Below, in pieces: positions 34,678 to 43,978 of a DNA stretch of 64,000 bases. The stretch is from Pseudomonas marvdashtae (GTDB lineage Bacteria; Pseudomonadota; Gammaproteobacteria; Pseudomonadales; Pseudomonadaceae): the NCBI RefSeq assembly GCF_014268655.2, contig NZ_JABWQX020000001.1, positions 2,138,001 through 2,202,000 of the forward strand, in the 5' to 3' direction. Within the stretch, counting starts at the first letter, position 1. Each line of letters starts with the position of its first letter. The notes under the pieces were generated by a model, which was not told the DNA's origin, searched no databases, and worked only from the letters and a program-made list of their open reading frames with translations. The position numbers and the translations under genes were made by a program.

Positions 34678-35316
34678 TCAGCGTTTGACGCTCAGGTAAT
34701 CACCTGTCGTCTTCAACGAAATGGTCACGTCATTACTCGTGCGATTACGCCAGAACCAGCCATGGGTGCCGTCGAACAAAGCGGTGAATTCGCCCTTGTC
34801 CCCTTTGACTTGCTTGGCTTTGGAGTAGCTATGGAAATAGCCTTTTTCGCCGTTGTAGGGTTCGCCATGGGTGTCATGGTTCACCGGCCCGCCGGATGCC
34901 GTCCATTCATAGCTGACAGTTTTGTCCTTGAGCATTTCCAGTTTGATTTCTGTCGCTTCGCCCGGTTTTAGCGTGACGGTCATTTCATCTGTCTTCAGGG
35001 CCGGGCTGGGCTGGACCGCGGGTGAAGGCGCAGGTTGAGCTGCAAGGGTTGCAGCTGCAATCTGTGGAGCCGGAGCCTCTTGCACCGGCTGCGGCGCTGC
35101 ATCCGCCAACGCCTCTTGGGCGAGCGTAATTTTCATTTCGCCCATTTGCGTCAGGCCCAGTACACGGCCCACGCCTGTGGGATCAATCGCATATTCCGAA
35201 GGCATGACGACGGTGACCAACAAGCCGACCGCAGCCAGCAAGGCGATGACGGTCGAGCGCACCAGTTGGTGGGCGCTGGGCAGTTCATTAACAGTGGGGA
35301 GTGGCGTATTGAACAT
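34678..35316 (-). CDS. Membrane-anchored periplasmic protein of the HupE operon
   Basis: A 212-residue protein. A single membrane anchor lies at residues 21-41 (RSTVIALLAAVGLLVTVVMP), followed by a Pro/Ala-rich linker (residues 73-105) and a C-terminal periplasmic domain of about 100 residues (MTVTLKPGEATEIKLEMLKD and TALFDGTHGWFWRNRT). Homologues are usually labelled transmembrane anchor protein and occur beside HupE/UreJ genes. It ends the minus-strand operon 12 nt after hupE and may hold or deliver metal in the periplasm; this is inference. Confidence 0.75.
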   Translation of the reverse strand: MFNTPLPTVNELPSAHQLVRSTVIALLAAVGLLVTVVMPSEYAIDPTGVGRVLGLTQMGEMKITLAQEALADAAPQPVQEAPAPQIAAATLAAQPAPSPAVQPSPALKTDEMTVTLKPGEATEIKLEMLKDKTVSYEWTASGGPVNHDTHGEPYNGEKGYFHSYSKAKQVKGDKGEFTALFDGTHGWFWRNRTSNDVTISLKTTGDYLSVKR

Positions 35317-35328
35317 GGTCGAAATTCC

Positions 35329-36066
35329 TTAGGCGGAGACAAACAGGCCGGTGATCTGGTAACCCATCAAAAGGAAACCGGCACTCATCATGGCGACGTT
35401 GGCGGTGTAGGCATGGCGCCAGAAACTGCTGGTGCGCCGCCAATACCCCATCAGAATGAGAATCGCGCTGAGGGCCAGCAACTGACCGATCTCGACACCA
35501 ACGTTGAAGGCGATCAGGTTGGGAATCAGGCCGTCGGGAGAAATTTCGTATTCCTGGATTTTCGTTGCCAGGCCAAACCCGTGGAGCAGGCCGAAGATCA
35601 GCGTAGCGACCTTGGTATTGGGTTGGACACCGAACCAGCGCTGGAACGCGCCCAGGTTATCGAGCGCCTTGTACACCACCGAGAAACCGATGATGGCGTC
35701 GATAATGTACGAGCTGATACTGACCTCGGTCAGCACGCCGAGCAGCAGCGTGACCGAGTGTCCAACGGCGAACAATGTGACGTAGAGCCCTACGTCCTTC
35801 AGGCGATACAGGAAGAAAATCACCCCGAACAGAAACAGCAGGTGATCGTAGCCCGTCATCATGTGTTTGGCGCCCATGTAGACAAAGGGCAGCAACATGA
35901 CGCCGGCGCTTTCCTGGATGAAACCTTTATCGCCTTCAGCGACGGCATGGGCGAGGGCTTCGGGCATTCCGACAAGAAATGACGCGAGCAATAGAAACAA
36001 CAGTAGGAGTGGGCGATGCGAAGGCGCAATGAACGCGCCGACGCCTCTCATTGAGTGTGAATGCAT
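35329..36066 (-). CDS. HupE/UreJ family nickel/cobalt membrane protein
   Basis: A 245-residue protein with a signal-like N-terminal helix, then about six membrane segments. The signature HMMTGYDHLLFLFGVIFFLY and the later FAVGHSVTLLLGVL and FGLLHGFGLA carry the conserved His and Asp of the HupE/UreJ family, thought to move Ni(II) or Co(II). It lies between a His-rich periplasmic protein and a membrane-anchored protein, divergent from rcnR-rcnA, so uptake or sensing of nickel or cobalt is the likely theme. Confidence 0.8.
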   Translation of the reverse strand: MHSHSMRGVGAFIAPSHRPLLLLFLLLASFLVGMPEALAHAVAEGDKGFIQESAGVMLLPFVYMGAKHMMTGYDHLLFLFGVIFFLYRLKDVGLYVTLFAVGHSVTLLLGVLTEVSISSYIIDAIIGFSVVYKALDNLGAFQRWFGVQPNTKVATLIFGLLHGFGLATKIQEYEISPDGLIPNLIAFNVGVEIGQLLALSAILILMGYWRRTSSFWRHAYTANVAMMSAGFLLMGYQITGLFVSA

Positions 36067-36113
36067 GGATTAAATCCTTCGTTGCAGTGATCAAGGGCCG
36101 CAGGGCGACCATG

Positions 36114-36476
36114 TCAGGAGGCACGCGAAGGACGAGGTGGACGCTCGATCAGAAAAATGGGCGCACGGGGAACGGCGTAACCAAGGACCTCGGCTTGTGG
36201 AGAGAGCTGTGGCTGGGCCGCCAGGATCGGCACGGAGGTGAGTTGCGGCGTCTCGTGTTGATGATCGGGGGTCAGGGGGGAGTGATAGTGATCCGCGCAG
36301 TTCGAACACGTCATGTCAGCTTGCTCATCATGAGAATGATGATGAGCGTCTTGCGCGACATCCCAAGAGGGCTGGTCCGACATCATCGACAGCGTACGGG
36401 TATGCCCGGCCCAGGCCATGAACATGGCGAAAGCCAGCGCGAATACCACTGCTGTTGTCAGTGTCCTGCTGAACAT
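36114..36476 (-). CDS. His-rich, Cys-containing exported protein
   Basis: A 120-residue protein. An N-terminal hydrophobic segment (TTAVVFALAFAMFMAWAG) should direct export. The middle is a metal-binding stretch, DAHHHSHDEQADMTCSNCAD followed by HYHSPLTPDHQHE, with a CxxC pair among at least seven His. The C-terminus (IFLIERPPRPSRAS) is typical of small exported metal-resistance proteins of the CzcI/CopL style. It is the first gene of the operon divergent from rcnR, sharing the G-tract palindrome. It could buffer or sense Ni/Co in the periplasm. Confidence 0.65.
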   Translation of the reverse strand: MFSRTLTTAVVFALAFAMFMAWAGHTRTLSMMSDQPSWDVAQDAHHHSHDEQADMTCSNCADHYHSPLTPDHQHETPQLTSVPILAAQPQLSPQAEVLGYAVPRAPIFLIERPPRPSRAS

Positions 36477-36513
36477 AATGATCGTGTTTCGACTCGTTAT
36501 TCTGGGTTTGCCA

Positions 36514-36532
36514 TATCCCCCCTGGGGGGATA
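36514..36532. promoter_or_regulatory. RcnR/CsoR-type operator (G/C-tract palindrome)
   Basis: The 19-bp perfect palindrome tatcccccctggggggata matches the A/T-flanked G-tract sites bound by RcnR/FrmR/CsoR repressors. It lies between the divergent His-rich protein gene (start 36476) and rcnR (start 36573), so it can control both. Confidence 0.8.
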
Positions 36533-36572
36533 GGATTGCCAGCGTAATTCATTGAAGTCCGAGACTCAAGTC

Positions 36573-36869
36573 ATGAGTGACCAACACGAACACAGCCATC
36601 CCCATACCCACCAAAGCCATGAAGCGATCATCAAGCGCCTCAAACGCGCGGACGGTCACTTGCGCAGCATCATCCTCATGATCGAAGAGGGGCGTGAGTG
36701 CGTGGATATCGCCCAGCAGTTGCATGCGGTGGAGAAAGCGGTGTGCCAGGCCAAGCGGACGTTGATCCAGGATCACATCGATCACTGCCTGGAAGACACC
36801 GTTTCGGCGCTGAACAAAGGTGAGCGCGCGCCGCTGGAAGCCTTCAAACAAATCACCAAGTACCTCTAG
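36573..36869 (+). CDS. rcnR: RcnR/CsoR family metal-sensing repressor
   Basis: A 98-residue all-helical repressor. The N-terminus is His-rich (QHEHSHPHTHQSHE). The metal-site positions read Cys43, His68 and Cys72 (spaced 25 and 4, as Cys35, His60 and His64 of E. coli RcnR), i.e. a C-H-C set as in CsoR or the nickel sensor InrS rather than the C-H-H of RcnR. The next gene is an RcnA exporter, so Ni(II)/Co(II) sensing is likely. ATG 36573 is used; an in-frame TTG at 36552 is less likely. It lies 7 nt before rcnA. Confidence 0.85.
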   Translation: MSDQHEHSHPHTHQSHEAIIKRLKRADGHLRSIILMIEEGRECVDIAQQLHAVEKAVCQAKRTLIQDHIDHCLEDTVSALNKGERAPLEAFKQITKYL

Positions 36870-36876
36870 GCTCGAC

Positions 36877-37704
36877 ATGCCCAATTTTGCTGAATTGCTG
36901 CAACAAGGCGGCGCTCACGCCTGGCTGTATTTCCCCAGCGCCATCTTGCTGGGCGCCTTGCATGGCCTGGAGCCGGGTCATTCGAAAACCATGATGGCGG
37001 CGTTTATCGTGGCGATCAGGGGGTCGGTAAAGCAGGCGGTTTTGCTGGGATTGGCGGCGACGCTATCCCACACTGCGGTGGTGTGGCTGGTCGCGATCGG
37101 TGGCATGTACCTGGGCCAAGGGCTGGACGCTGAGACGACGGAGCCGTACTTCCAACTCGCATCTGCGGCCCTGATCATTGCCATCGCGTTGTGGATGCTC
37201 TGGCGTACCTGGCGTGGCGAACAGATGTTCAAGTTCGAGCAAGGTGATGAGCATCATCAGGGCGAACATGACCATGGGCATGAACACGCCGAATTGGAGG
37301 ACTTGGAGCTGTCTCTGGAAGGTTACCAGGACGCCCACGAACGGGCGCACGCCAACGATATCCGCAAGCGTTTCACCAACCGTGAAGTCACCACGGGCCA
37401 GATCATTGTGTTCGGCCTGACGGGTGGACTGATTCCTTGTCCGGCTGCCATCACCGTTCTGTTGCTCTGCCTTCAAGTTAAAGAAGTCGCGCTGGGCGGC
37501 ATGCTTGTCTTGTGTTTCAGCATTGGCTTGGCGATCACCTTGGTTACTGTGGGAGCGGCGGCAGCCATTGGCGCACGGCAAGCCACCAACCGCTGGCCGT
37601 GGCTGAGCACCGTTGCGCGTCGGGCGCCTTATTTGTCCAGCGTGTTGATCATTGGGGTTGGTCTGTACGTGGGCGTTCACGGCTGGAACGGTTTGAACGC
37701 ATAA
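36877..37704 (+). CDS. rcnA: Nickel/cobalt efflux protein RcnA
   Basis: A 275-residue inner membrane protein of the NiCoT-like RcnA family. The signature GALHGLEPGHSKTMMAAFIV lies in helix 1-2. A cytosolic His/Glu loop (EHHQGEHDHGHEHAELED) follows near residue 120, and GLTGGLIPCPAAITVLLLCL is the second conserved block. It exports Ni(II) and Co(II). ATG 36877 is used because the longer frame overlaps rcnR. The 3' end overlaps the convergent gene at 37677 by 28 nt. Confidence 0.9.
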   Translation: MPNFAELLQQGGAHAWLYFPSAILLGALHGLEPGHSKTMMAAFIVAIRGSVKQAVLLGLAATLSHTAVVWLVAIGGMYLGQGLDAETTEPYFQLASAALIIAIALWMLWRTWRGEQMFKFEQGDEHHQGEHDHGHEHAELEDLELSLEGYQDAHERAHANDIRKRFTNREVTTGQIIVFGLTGGLIPCPAAITVLLLCLQVKEVALGGMLVLCFSIGLAITLVTVGAAAAIGARQATNRWPWLSTVARRAPYLSSVLIIGVGLYVGVHGWNGLNA

Positions 37705-38036
37705 GGCTTATGACTAAGACTCAGCTCCGCTGATCGGGCTCTGGCTGCTGCGCCAGAGGTTTCACGATAAGCCTTTTCTCGCTTTCGATAAAACTCAGCC
37801 CTGCGCTTGGCGTCTTCTCGCTCCATTTCCTCGTAATGCTTGCGTTTTTCGCGAGCCATCTCTTCGTGGGCCTTTCGGTGTTCCCTGTTATTTTCCTGAT
37901 CCGCTTTCTCCATCTTTCGCTGGTGTTCCCAGTACCGCTGGTATTGCTCCCGGATTTCCTTATCAGGGTCATCAGCATAAGTTGGCCCTGCGGCCATGCA
38001 CAGTAATGCGAAGGCATACGTGGTGATTTTGTGCAT
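37677..38036 (-). CDS. Exported highly charged coiled-coil protein
   Basis: A 119-residue protein with a signal peptide (ITTYAFALLCMAAGPTYA) and a mature part that is almost wholly Lys/Arg/Glu helix (YQRYWEHQRKMEKADQENNR then KRRAEFYRKREKAYRET). Its end overlaps rcnA on the other strand by 28 nt. It may be periplasmic, perhaps metal- or envelope-related; low complexity makes homology unreliable. The gap 38037-38346 upstream should hold its promoter and that of the sigma-54 activator; I see no clear boxes. Confidence 0.6.
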   Translation of the reverse strand: MHKITTYAFALLCMAAGPTYADDPDKEIREQYQRYWEHQRKMEKADQENNREHRKAHEEMAREKRKHYEEMEREDAKRRAEFYRKREKAYRETSGAAARARSAELSLSHKPYAFKPFQP

Positions 38037-38346
38037 GGGGTATTGAGCTCCAGTGGTGTTGCGAAACGACGTATCCGGTAGACATCCAACCTGGAAAAAG
38101 TTGCTCCTCTGATTCGAAAGTATGGGCTACCCGCCGTAGTGACAGGCTTTCGTTACCAGACAGCGGCAGATGGTTTTATGGAAGCCGGTACATCAAGCGT
38201 TCGGCCAGCGACGGTGTTGGTCGTCAATCCCATAGGGGTGCTGATAAATGCCATAAGGCACTTGCCAATGCCCTGACGTTAACGTAAAGATGGCGGCAAG
38301 GCGCTGAACCTAGAAGGGCGCAGGGCGGACCGATCCGGAGCGCTTG

Positions 38347-40251
38347 ATGATGCTGATAAAAACAACTCATCCCAAACTTCATCGCGAGGCCCGGCTGGCC
38401 CGGGAAAAACTGCACCTCGAGGGCACCGTTCCCGATGGCGTATTGCGCGCGGAAATCGATGCGTCCTGGCGGCGCAGTCTCAGTCATGGCGTGCATTTCA
38501 ATGCCAAGCAAGAACTGGCGTTGGAGTCGAACGCCAGCCTTGAAGTGCTGCTGGAAAGCAATCGGTTGTTGATCGATGCGGCGATGCCGGCCATCGATTA
38601 TCTGGCCGAGCGCCAGGGCAAGGAAGGGCTCATCATCCTCGCCAATTCCGACGCCACCATCCTGGCAGCCGAAGGGCGCGCCGATCGTTTCAAAGGTAGC
38701 AACCTGCAAGACATCACGCTGGGCGCGTGTTGGAGCGAAGCGGCGCGCGGCACCAACGCGCTGGGTACCGCGCTGGTGGAAGCCCGGCCAACGATGATCG
38801 ATTGCGGCGAGCATTACCTAGACCGTCTGACCGATTTTTCCTGCACCTCGGTGCCGATTTATTGCCCGGAGGGTGACATCCTCGGCGTCCTTGACCTGAC
38901 CCGCGAAGGCCCGCTCGGCCGCGTTCACGACAGCACGGCGTTGCTGACCATGGCCGTCAGCCAGATCGAAAGTCGCGTGTTCAACGCTTGTTACCCGGAA
39001 CAGATCGTCCTTGCCTTCCACAGCCGTCGGCAATACCTCGAATCCCCCTGGCAGGGTTTGCTCGCGGTGAGTCTAGGCGGGCAGATCCTCGCGGTCAGCG
39101 CCCAGGCATGTCAGTTGCTCCATGCCGAGCGTTCGGCGCTGGTTGGCCGACGCTGTGAAGAGTTCCTGGGTGTCGATGGCCTGCAACTGTTATCGCGCCT
39201 GCATCAGGGCGGCATCGGCAGTCTGCAAACCGCCAAGGGTGAATTTTTCTACAAAACCCTGCGCGCGCCGCAGCGCTCGATCAACGTCAGCGCTCCATCG
39301 CGCACCCCAATTAAAACCGCTAAACCGCAGCCCGATCTCGAATCCCTGGCCGGCAACAATGCCCGTTACGCCCGGGCGCTGCGCATGGCCCGCCAAGGCC
39401 TGGCCAATGAATTGCCAGTGTTGCTGTTGGGCGAAACGGGCACCGGTAAAGAAGTCATCGCCCGAGCGCTGCATATGGCTGGAACCCGCTGCGACAAACC
39501 TTTCGTCGCGGTGAACTGCGCGGCCATCCCCGAGGGCCTGATCGAGTCGGAGCTGTTTGGCTATCGCGAAGGCGCCTTTACCGGTTCGCGCCGGGGCGGC
39601 ATGGTCGGGCGCCTGCAACAGGCCCATGGCGGCACGTTGTTTCTCGATGAAATTGGCGACATGCCGCTGGCCTTGCAAGCCCGTTTACTCAGGGTACTGC
39701 AGGACCGCAAGGTCGCGCCGCTGGGCGCTGGAGAGGAGCAAGACATCGACATCGCGCTGATCTGCGCCACGCACCGCGACCTTAAGCGTCTGGTGGAAGA
39801 CAAACACTTTCGCGAGGATCTGTTTTACCGGGTCAACGGCATCAGCGTAATGCTCCCGGCCCTGCGCGAGCGCGACGACTTCAATGGCCTGGTCGATCGT
39901 TTGCTGGCCAAACTCGATGCGCCGACAGTGGTCCTGCATGACGATTTGATCCGCTTGCTAGGCGGCTATCACTGGCCGGGCAACATCCGCCAATTGGAAA
40001 TGGTTCTGCGCACCGCGTTGGCCATGCGTGAACCCGGGGACGCCGTGCTCACCCTCGACCATCTGCCCGACAGTATGCTCGACGAACTGACCGTCGGCGA
40101 ACGCCCTCAGAGCGGCAGTATTCGTGAACATGAACTGGAGCTGATTCGTCAGTCCCTGGACACGCACCAAGGTAACGTCTCGGCCGCCGCCGATGCCTTG
40201 GGTATCAGCCGCGCGACCCTGTATCGCAAGCTCAAACTGTTGCGTTCGTGA
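38347..40251 (+). CDS. Sigma-54-dependent activator (AcoR/PeaR-like) of the amine dehydrogenase cluster
   Basis: A 634-residue enhancer-binding protein. The N-terminal 300 residues contain a GAF-like sensor domain ([20 protein letters not shown] and [20 protein letters not shown]). The AAA+ domain has Walker A GETGTGKE, the sigma-54 contact loop GAFTGS, and [15 protein letters not shown] Fis-type helix-turn-helix ([20 protein letters not shown]) ends the protein. It overlaps the ABC exporter gene, and a perfect -24/-12 promoter lies upstream of the cluster's aldehyde dehydrogenase, so it should activate the amine oxidation genes in response to an amine or aldehyde. The Paracoccus qhp operon uses an AraC-type regulator instead. 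Confidence 0.9.
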   Translation: MMLIKTTHPKLHREARLAREKLHLEGTVPDGVLRAEIDASWRRSLSHGVHFNAKQELALESNASLEVLLESNRLLIDAAMPAIDYLAERQGKEGLIILANSDATILAAEGRADRFKGSNLQDITLGACWSEAARGTNALGTALVEARPTMIDCGEHYLDRLTDFSCTSVPIYCPEGDILGVLDLTREGPLGRVHDSTALLTMAVSQIESRVFNACYPEQIVLAFHSRRQYLESPWQGLLAVSLGGQILAVSAQACQLLHAERSALVGRRCEEFLGVDGLQLLSRLHQGGIGSLQTAKGEFFYKTLRAPQRSINVSAPSRTPIKTAKPQPDLESLAGNNARYARALRMARQGLANELPVLLLGETGTGKEVIARALHMAGTRCDKPFVAVNCAAIPEGLIESELFGYREGAFTGSRRGGMVGRLQQAHGGTLFLDEIGDMPLALQARLLRVLQDRKVAPLGAGEEQDIDIALICATHRDLKRLVEDKHFREDLFYRVNGISVMLPALRERDDFNGLVDRLLAKLDAPTVVLHDDLIRLLGGYHWPGNIRQLEMVLRTALAMREPGDAVLTLDHLPDSMLDELTVGERPQSGSIREHELELIRQSLDTHQGNVSAAADALGISRATLYRKLKLLRS

Positions 40252-41969
40252 TGCTGCGTTTGATCGTTCGGCTGGTCGACAGCCAGAACCCCGCGGCCCT
40301 GCAAGCGGCGTTGCGCTGGCTCTACAGCTTCGTGCGCCCGCACCGGTTGGCGATCGCCGGGCTGCTTGGGCTGTCGGTCTGCGCTTCGTCGCTGGTATTG
40401 GTGCAACCCTGGCTAACCAAGCTGCTGATCGACGACGGCCTGTTGGCGCGCAACTTTGCGATGCTGGCGCTGATCGCCGGGTTGATGATTGTCGCCGGGT
40501 TGTTGGGCACGGCGCTGTCGGGCATCAATCGGTACCTGCACACGCGATTGTCCGGACGGATTCTGTTTGCCCTGCGCGATGACCTTTATCGGCATCTGCA
40601 GACGCTCTCGCCGGGTTTCTACGGCCAGCGGCGCATCGGTGATCTGATGTCGCGTCTGGATGGCGATGTCGCGGAGATCCAGCGCTTTGCCGTGGATTCC
40701 CTGTTCTCGGCGGTGTCGAGCGTGATTGGCCTGGTGGTCGCCGTGGCGATGTTGGTGACCTTGTCGTGGCAACTGTCGCTGCTGGCCTTGGTGCTGATTC
40801 CACTCGACGTGCTTTGGCTACGCTGGATGCGGCGTAAGGTCGAGCGCGATGTGCGGCAGTTGCGCGAGCGTTCGGCGGACATGTCCTCGTTCATGGTCGA
40901 GACCTTGCCGGTGATGAAATTCATCCAGTCCGCCGGACAACAACAGCGCGAGGCGCAGCGACTGCAGACGTTGGGCCAAGGGTATATGAGTCAGCTCTTG
41001 CGCCTGCAGGTCACTGAGTTTTTCACCCAAGCGGTGCCCGGCACGCTGACATCGTTGTCGCGGGCCTGTGCGTTTTTGATTGGCGGGTACTGGGTGGTGC
41101 AAGGGACTTGGCAATTGGGCGCGTTGATCGCCTTTTCCACCTATCTGGGCATGGCTGTCGGCCCGGTCCAGAGCCTGCTAGGGCTCTACGTAGCGATTCA
41201 GCGGATGACCGTGAGCCTTGGGCGGGTCATGGAACTGCGCGGTGAAGAGCCAACCGTCCTCACTCCGGTTGCGCCGCAGCCGATGCCGGTCTCTGGCGAA
41301 CTGCGTTTCGACAACGTGCACTTCAGCCATCCCGGTCGCCCGACCACCTTGCGTGGTATTCAAGCGCGAATTCCCTATGGGTTGAAAGTCGCCCTGAGCG
41401 GCGGCTCTGGTGTCGGTAAGTCGACCCTGATCGATCTGCTGCAGCGGCACCACGATCCGCAGTCCGGTCGGGTCTTGCTGGGGGAGGTCGATCTGCGGGA
41501 ACTGGACCTGTTCCAGCTGCGTCGGCGGATAGCCGTAGTCAGTCAGGACATCGTGCTGTTTCGCGGCAGCCTCGCCGACAACCTGGCCTACGCGGTGCCC
41601 GACGCCAGTCGCGAAGCGATTGCCGAAGTGGCGCGGCTGGCGCAGCTCGACAACCTGGTCGAGTCACTGCCCGAAGGCCTCGACAGCCCTTTGGGCGAGC
41701 GTGGCCAGCAGTTGTCCGGCGGGCAGAAACAGCGCATCGCCATCGCCCGGGCGCTGTTGCAGGATCCGTTGATCCTGGTGCTGGACGAAGCGACTTCGGC
41801 GGTCGACGAAGCCACCGAGCGCGAAGTGATCGCGGCCATCGACCGGTTGTTCGCCGGGCGTACGCGGATCCTGATCAGCCATCGCCCCTCGACCCTGGCC
41901 GATGCCGATCTGTGCTTTGAACTGCTGGATGGCGTGCTCACGTCAAGAACGGTGCAGCATGAGGCCTGA
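40251..41969 (+). CDS. qhpF: ABC exporter for amine dehydrogenase maturation, QhpF-like
   Basis: A 572-residue half-transporter. Residues 1-320 form six membrane helices; the ATPase follows with Walker A SGGSGVGKSTLI, signature LSGGQKQRIAIARAL and Walker B LILVLDEATSAVDE. In Paracoccus, QhpF is needed to move the small gamma subunit to the periplasm; the gene set here is the same, so that role is inferred. The ATG shares its A with the TGA of the activator gene, and the end overlaps qhpE by 11 nt, so translation is coupled throughout. Confidence 0.85.
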   Translation: MLRLIVRLVDSQNPAALQAALRWLYSFVRPHRLAIAGLLGLSVCASSLVLVQPWLTKLLIDDGLLARNFAMLALIAGLMIVAGLLGTALSGINRYLHTRLSGRILFALRDDLYRHLQTLSPGFYGQRRIGDLMSRLDGDVAEIQRFAVDSLFSAVSSVIGLVVAVAMLVTLSWQLSLLALVLIPLDVLWLRWMRRKVERDVRQLRERSADMSSFMVETLPVMKFIQSAGQQQREAQRLQTLGQGYMSQLLRLQVTEFFTQAVPGTLTSLSRACAFLIGGYWVVQGTWQLGALIAFSTYLGMAVGPVQSLLGLYVAIQRMTVSLGRVMELRGEEPTVLTPVAPQPMPVSGELRFDNVHFSHPGRPTTLRGIQARIPYGLKVALSGGSGVGKSTLIDLLQRHHDPQSGRVLLGEVDLRELDLFQLRRRIAVVSQDIVLFRGSLADNLAYAVPDASREAIAEVARLAQLDNLVESLPEGLDSPLGERGQQLSGGQKQRIAIARALLQDPLILVLDEATSAVDEATEREVIAAIDRLFAGRTRILISHRPSTLADADLCFELLDGVLTSRTVQHEA

Positions 41970-42636
41970 GCTGCGGATTGGGGTGGTGGACAGTGGTCAT
42001 TCGCCGGCGCAACGGGGGCGAGTGATTGCCGGTCGGCGGTTCTCGCTACAGGAGGATGGACAGGCCGAAAGCGATCTACGCGACGATCCGCTGGGCCATG
42101 GTAGCGCGGTGATCGAGGCCATCAGCCGGCGTGCACCGGCGGCGGTTTTTTGCGTAGCCCAGGTGTTCGACCAGCGTGGCGTCACCAGCGCCTTGCAGAT
42201 CGCTACCGCCATCGATTGGCTGGTGGCGCAGGACGTGCGGTTGATCAATCTGAGCCTCGGGTTGCGGCAGGATCGTCACCTGTTGCGTGAAGCCTGTGCT
42301 GCGGCGGTGGCGCGGGGCATTTTGCTGTGTGCGTCCAGCCCGGCCCAGGGCGAAGGGGTGTTCCCGGCAAAGTATCCGCAGGTGCTGCGGGTCACCGGCG
42401 ACGCTCGTTGCACCGAGCAGCAATGGTCGTGGCTCAACAGCGCCCAGGCGGATTTTGCCGCGTGTGTTCACGGTACCTACCCGGGGCAGTCGGGTGCGAG
42501 CCTCGGCTGTGCGGCATTGAGCGGGCACATTGTGGGCTTGCTCATCGAAAATCCCGAGGCGAGCAACGAACACGTTGTCGAGTGGCTGCAAAAGAACGCC
42601 CGTTATCACGGCCCTGAACGGCGCGTCGGCGCATGA
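41959..42636 (+). CDS. qhpE: Subtilisin-like leader protease, QhpE-like
   Basis: A 225-residue S8 family protease, short because it lacks a signal peptide and propeptide. The triad is visible: Asp in GVVDSGHSPAQRG, His in DPLGHGSAV, Ser in GQSGASLGCAALSGH. QhpE removes the 28-residue leader from the crosslinked gamma subunit in the cytoplasm before export; no other protease is in the cluster. ATG 41959 lies within the qhpF end; the ATGA overlap with qhpG couples the next gene. Confidence 0.88.
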   Translation: MRPELRIGVVDSGHSPAQRGRVIAGRRFSLQEDGQAESDLRDDPLGHGSAVIEAISRRAPAAVFCVAQVFDQRGVTSALQIATAIDWLVAQDVRLINLSLGLRQDRHLLREACAAAVARGILLCASSPAQGEGVFPAKYPQVLRVTGDARCTEQQWSWLNSAQADFAACVHGTYPGQSGASLGCAALSGHIVGLLIENPEASNEHVVEWLQKNARYHGPERRVGA

Positions 42637-43928
42637 AGCCGATTGTGATTCTTGGCGCGGGGCCTGCGGGGGCGGCGGTGGCCCTGGGGTTGCGACGGCT
42701 TGGGTATCCCGTGACATTGGTCAGTGAATGGCGGCGCTTCGCGGCACTGGAAGGGGTTTCCGTGCGGGTGTTGGATGCCTTGCGCGGTGCGGGGCTGCAT
42801 CAAACATTGACGGACGCGGCGCAGCCTTCCCAGCGACAGGTGTCCTGGAACGGTCAGCAGCATGCTCAGAACATCGAATTTTTGCTGGATCGCCCGAGCT
42901 TCGATCGCGGCTTGCGCGAGGATTTGCGCCTGGCGGGGGTTGAGTTGATCGAGGGCCGAGTGCTGACGGTGCAGCCACACGCTTCGGCACATCGAATCGA
43001 ACTGCAAGGGCGTGACGCGCTGCTCGCGGATTTCCTGGTGGAGGCCCGCGGACGCCAGGCACCTGCCCTTGGTAAAGGCCTGCGTGGGCCGGAGACGGTC
43101 AGCTTGCTCAATCGCTGGCAAGGTGCGCCGGGTACCAACGCCAGCGCTGTGGAAAGCCTTGCGGACGGCTGGGCCTGGATGGCGCGCCGGGCCGACGGCC
43201 AGTGTTATTGGCAATGGACGGTGGACGTGGCCAGTGCCGAGTTGCCGGGCAAGGCGCTGTTGCTCGACTACTGCCGCCAGCGGTTCCAGCAGTCGGCATT
43301 GACCCAGGCGTTTTTCGGGGGTGAACCGCAAACCGATCTGCACCTGCATGCCCGCAGCAGTACGGCGATCTTGTGTCCGCAGGTCTGCGGCGATCATTGG
43401 ATTCGTGTGGGCGACGCCGCCATGGCGGTGGATCCGCTGTCGGGTAATGGCATCTTCCAGTCGTTGTCTTCGGCGTTGCAAGCGCCTGCGGTGATCAACA
43501 CGCTGTTGCGCAAACCTGAGCGGAGGTTGCTGGCACAGCGTTTTCATCAGCAACGGGTGGAGCAGTTGTTTTTACGCTTCGCGCGCATTGGCCGGGACTT
43601 TTATGCCGATGAGCAGCGTTGGTCGAACCAGCCGTTCTGGCAGGCGCGGCGGCAGTGGCCGGATGCTGAGGTCGCCCACGCCGAGGCGAATTTCTCCGCT
43701 CTGAGGATTGAGCTGGCGCCGGTATTGCGCGATGGATTTGTGGATGAGGCCGAGGTGGTGATCACGGCGGATCAACCGCTGGGGATCTGGCATGTGCAAG
43801 GGATTGAGTTGGCAGCGTTGGTGCGACGGTTGCACACCGAGCCGACTGCACAAGTGTTGGCTGGGTTGACGGCGGAGCAGGGGCAGGCGGTTCGCAGCTG
43901 GCTGCTGGGGCAAGGGTTCAAGCCCTGA
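42633..43928 (+). CDS. qhpG: FAD monooxygenase for CTQ formation, QhpG-like
   Basis: A 431-residue flavoprotein of the tryptophan-halogenase/GR2 fold. The N-terminal FAD motif is ILGAGPAGAAVALGL, and the later VGDAAMAVDPLSGNGIFQSL is the conserved GD motif. In the Paracoccus system QhpG adds two oxygens to the gamma subunit Trp that becomes cysteine tryptophylquinone. Presence beside qhpE, qhpF and the subunit genes supports the same job here. Start ATG 42633 overlaps the qhpE stop. Confidence 0.88.
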   Translation: MKPIVILGAGPAGAAVALGLRRLGYPVTLVSEWRRFAALEGVSVRVLDALRGAGLHQTLTDAAQPSQRQVSWNGQQHAQNIEFLLDRPSFDRGLREDLRLAGVELIEGRVLTVQPHASAHRIELQGRDALLADFLVEARGRQAPALGKGLRGPETVSLLNRWQGAPGTNASAVESLADGWAWMARRADGQCYWQWTVDVASAELPGKALLLDYCRQRFQQSALTQAFFGGEPQTDLHLHARSSTAILCPQVCGDHWIRVGDAAMAVDPLSGNGIFQSLSSALQAPAVINTLLRKPERRLLAQRFHQQRVEQLFLRFARIGRDFYADEQRWSNQPFWQARRQWPDAEVAHAEANFSALRIELAPVLRDGFVDEAEVVITADQPLGIWHVQGIELAALVRRLHTEPTAQVLAGLTAEQGQAVRSWLLGQGFKP

Positions 43929-43943
43929 CATTCGAGGTGCAGG

Positions 43944-43970
43944 TCGTTCCCACGCGGAGCGTGGGAACGA
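43944..43970. terminator. REP-like hairpin between convergent genes
   Basis: A perfect 12-bp stem (tcgttcccacgc / gcgtgggaacga) with loop gga. The cgttcccacgc-type hairpin is a common repetitive extragenic element in fluorescent pseudomonads. Here it separates qhpG from the convergent aldehyde dehydrogenase and can act as terminator for both. Confidence 0.75.
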
Positions 43971-43978
43971 TCTGTGTG

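Noticed and set aside
36514..36532. G/C palindrome read as a terminator hairpin
   Set aside because: It lies between two divergent starts with no T-run, and its form fits an RcnR/CsoR operator better.
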